Part shown: piece after piece, positions 63,508 through 64,000 of the stretch
Numbering within the stretch: the stretch's first letter is position 1
Layout of the letters: each line of letters begins with the position of its first letter
Assembly (NCBI RefSeq): GCF_000422325.1
Contig: NZ_AULO01000011.1
Location: 62,001-126,000 of the forward strand
DNA: 64,000 bases
Direction: 5' to 3'
DNA from: Marinospirillum minutulum DSM 6287
GTDB lineage: Bacteria > Pseudomonadota > Gammaproteobacteria > Pseudomonadales > Halomonadaceae
Position numbers and translations under genes: made by a program
The notes under the pieces: generated by a model
What the model was told of the DNA's origin: nothing
The model's input: the letters and a program-made list of their open reading frames with translations, nothing else
The model's database searches: none

Positions 63508-64000
63508 TTAATTCAATTTAATTACCCTCAAACGGAGAGCATTGGCAATAACACTCACCGAAGACAGTGACATAGCTGCAGCTGCAAAAATCGGAGACAA
63601 AAGTATCCCAGCAAATGGGTAGAGTAGGCCGGCGGCAATCGGCATACCCGCTGCGTTATAGATAAAGGCAAAAAATAGGTTTTGCCGGATATTACGCATG
63701 GTGGCGATTGATAAGTGACGCGCTTCCACAATACCCATCAAGTCCCCACGTAAAAGGGTAATGCCTGCGCTTTCTATAGCCACATCCGTGCCGGTGCCCA
63801 TAGCAACACCCACATCAGCCGTAGCCAGCGCAGGGGCATCATTCACGCCGTCACCGGCCATCACTACAATACGGCCCTCGTCTTTTAGGCGCTCTACTAC
63901 CTTCGCTTTGTCTTCTGGTAGCACTTCCGCTTCTACTTCATCAATATGAAGCTTGCGGGCGACGGCTTCGGCGGAAGTCCGGTTATCTCCAGTCAGCATG
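63508..64000 (-). CDS. copA: copper-type P1B ATPase, C-terminal part
   Basis: Metal-exporting ATPase; the N-terminal part lies right of the window. Visible are the MLTGDN hinge motif, the [10 protein letters not shown] motif of the P-domain, the membrane segment [16 protein letters not shown] with the YN pair and [17 protein letters not shown] with MSLSS, both marks of Cu+-ATPases (P1B-1). Minus strand; stop at 63508. It reads toward the mntP remnant. With the cad genes it shows that the island carries several metal-defence genes. Confidence 0.92.
   Translation of the reverse strand, partial: MLTGDNRTSAEAVARKLHIDEVEAEVLPEDKAKVVERLKDEGRIVVMAGDGVNDAPALATADVGVAMGTGTDVAIESAGITLLRGDLMGIVEARHLSIATMRNIRQNLFFAFIYNAAGMPIAAGLLYPFAGILLSPIFAAAAMSLSSVSVIANALRLRVIKLN

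Larger units (their letters stand above)
48103..64000. mobile_element. genomic island integrated at tRNA-Val, left part
   Basis: Evidence for an island: position directly behind a tRNA gene, putative arm sites, a tyrosine integrase with excisionase, an AlpA-like protein, a Cro-like regulator, plasmid-type partition and primase genes, metal-resistance cargo and many unknown small genes, in contrast to the conserved core to the left. No copy of the tRNA 3' end was found up to base 64000, so the right boundary (attR) lies beyond. No conjugation genes are visible here; it could be an ICE, a mobilisable island, or an integrated plasmid or satellite. Confidence 0.85.

Noticed and set aside
48103-64000. 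Search for a second copy of the tRNA-Val 3' end as the right attachment site
   Set aside because: No match to GTTCGAGTCC followed by TAGTTCTACCA was seen after the tRNA, so the island cannot be closed within the window.

Overview
The window is a piece of chromosome from a gammaproteobacterium. The gene order asd-fimV-truA-trpF-trpB-trpA-accD-folC-dedD-cvpA-purF-metZ is the one seen in Pseudomonas and Oceanospirillales. The DNA is clearly less GC-rich than Pseudomonas, and an NhaD-type sodium/proton antiporter is present, so a marine, halophilic or haloalkaliphilic member of the Oceanospirillales (or close to it) is the best guess. The genus cannot be fixed from the sequence alone.

Region 1, about 1-15.8 kb, is conserved biosynthetic core, nearly all on the plus strand: leucine synthesis (end of leuC, leuD, leuB), asd, the polar hub protein gene fimV, truA, tryptophan genes trpF-trpB-trpA, accD, folC, a SPOR-domain division protein, cvpA, purF and metZ. 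Strong hairpin terminators close the asd and metZ ends.

Region 2, 15.8-30.1 kb, is a branched-chain acyl catabolism locus. A MerR regulator and an acyl-CoA ligase run leftward. An AraC regulator of MmsR type is divergent from a valine-degradation run (acyl-CoA dehydrogenase, enoyl-CoA hydratase, 3-hydroxyisobutyryl-CoA hydrolase, 3-hydroxyisobutyrate dehydrogenase), followed by a propionyl-CoA synthetase. A complete five-gene high-affinity ABC importer of branched-chain amino acid type follows. Two near-identical 16-bp palindromes of the form TTTACGTNNACGTCAA, one before the MerR gene and one before the ABC operon, tie import and catabolism to one regulator.

Region 3, 30.2-47.9 kb, is mixed housekeeping: a FecR-domain protein with a CHASE2 adenylate cyclase, cysB, thrH, an SDR enzyme, a YqiA-like esterase, xthA, dcd, a DASS transporter, an unusual pair (divergent PRPP synthetase plus AMP/thymidine phosphorylase), purU, lrgAB, mupP, a META-domain lipoprotein, ubiG, nhaD and a CBS-domain protein.

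Region 4, 48.0 kb to the window end, is a genomic island integrated at a tRNA-Val(GAC) gene. Directly after the tRNA lie a terminator and three GTGCCCA repeats at exact 11-bp spacing, likely integrase arm sites. The island holds unknown cargo genes, a DUF3596-type tyrosine integrase with excisionase, an XRE regulator plus MATE exporter, a GC-rich cadmium-resistance insert (cadR-cadZ-truncated lspA) framed by about 30-bp imperfect inverted repeats, a degraded gene pair, a fused Mrr-type nuclease that may be a defence gene, and a plasmid-like maintenance module. That module consists of a ParM-like actin with an acidic-tailed partner, 11-bp repeats resembling parC, a large primase-helicase, an AlpA-like protein and a Cro-like regulator, and it is flanked by inverted copies of GGTAATAAAGGTAA. 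A 3' remnant of mntP and the end of a copper-type P-ATPase close the window. The right end of the island (attR) was not found and is probably beyond base 64000. No CRISPR array, rRNA or complete insertion sequence was seen.
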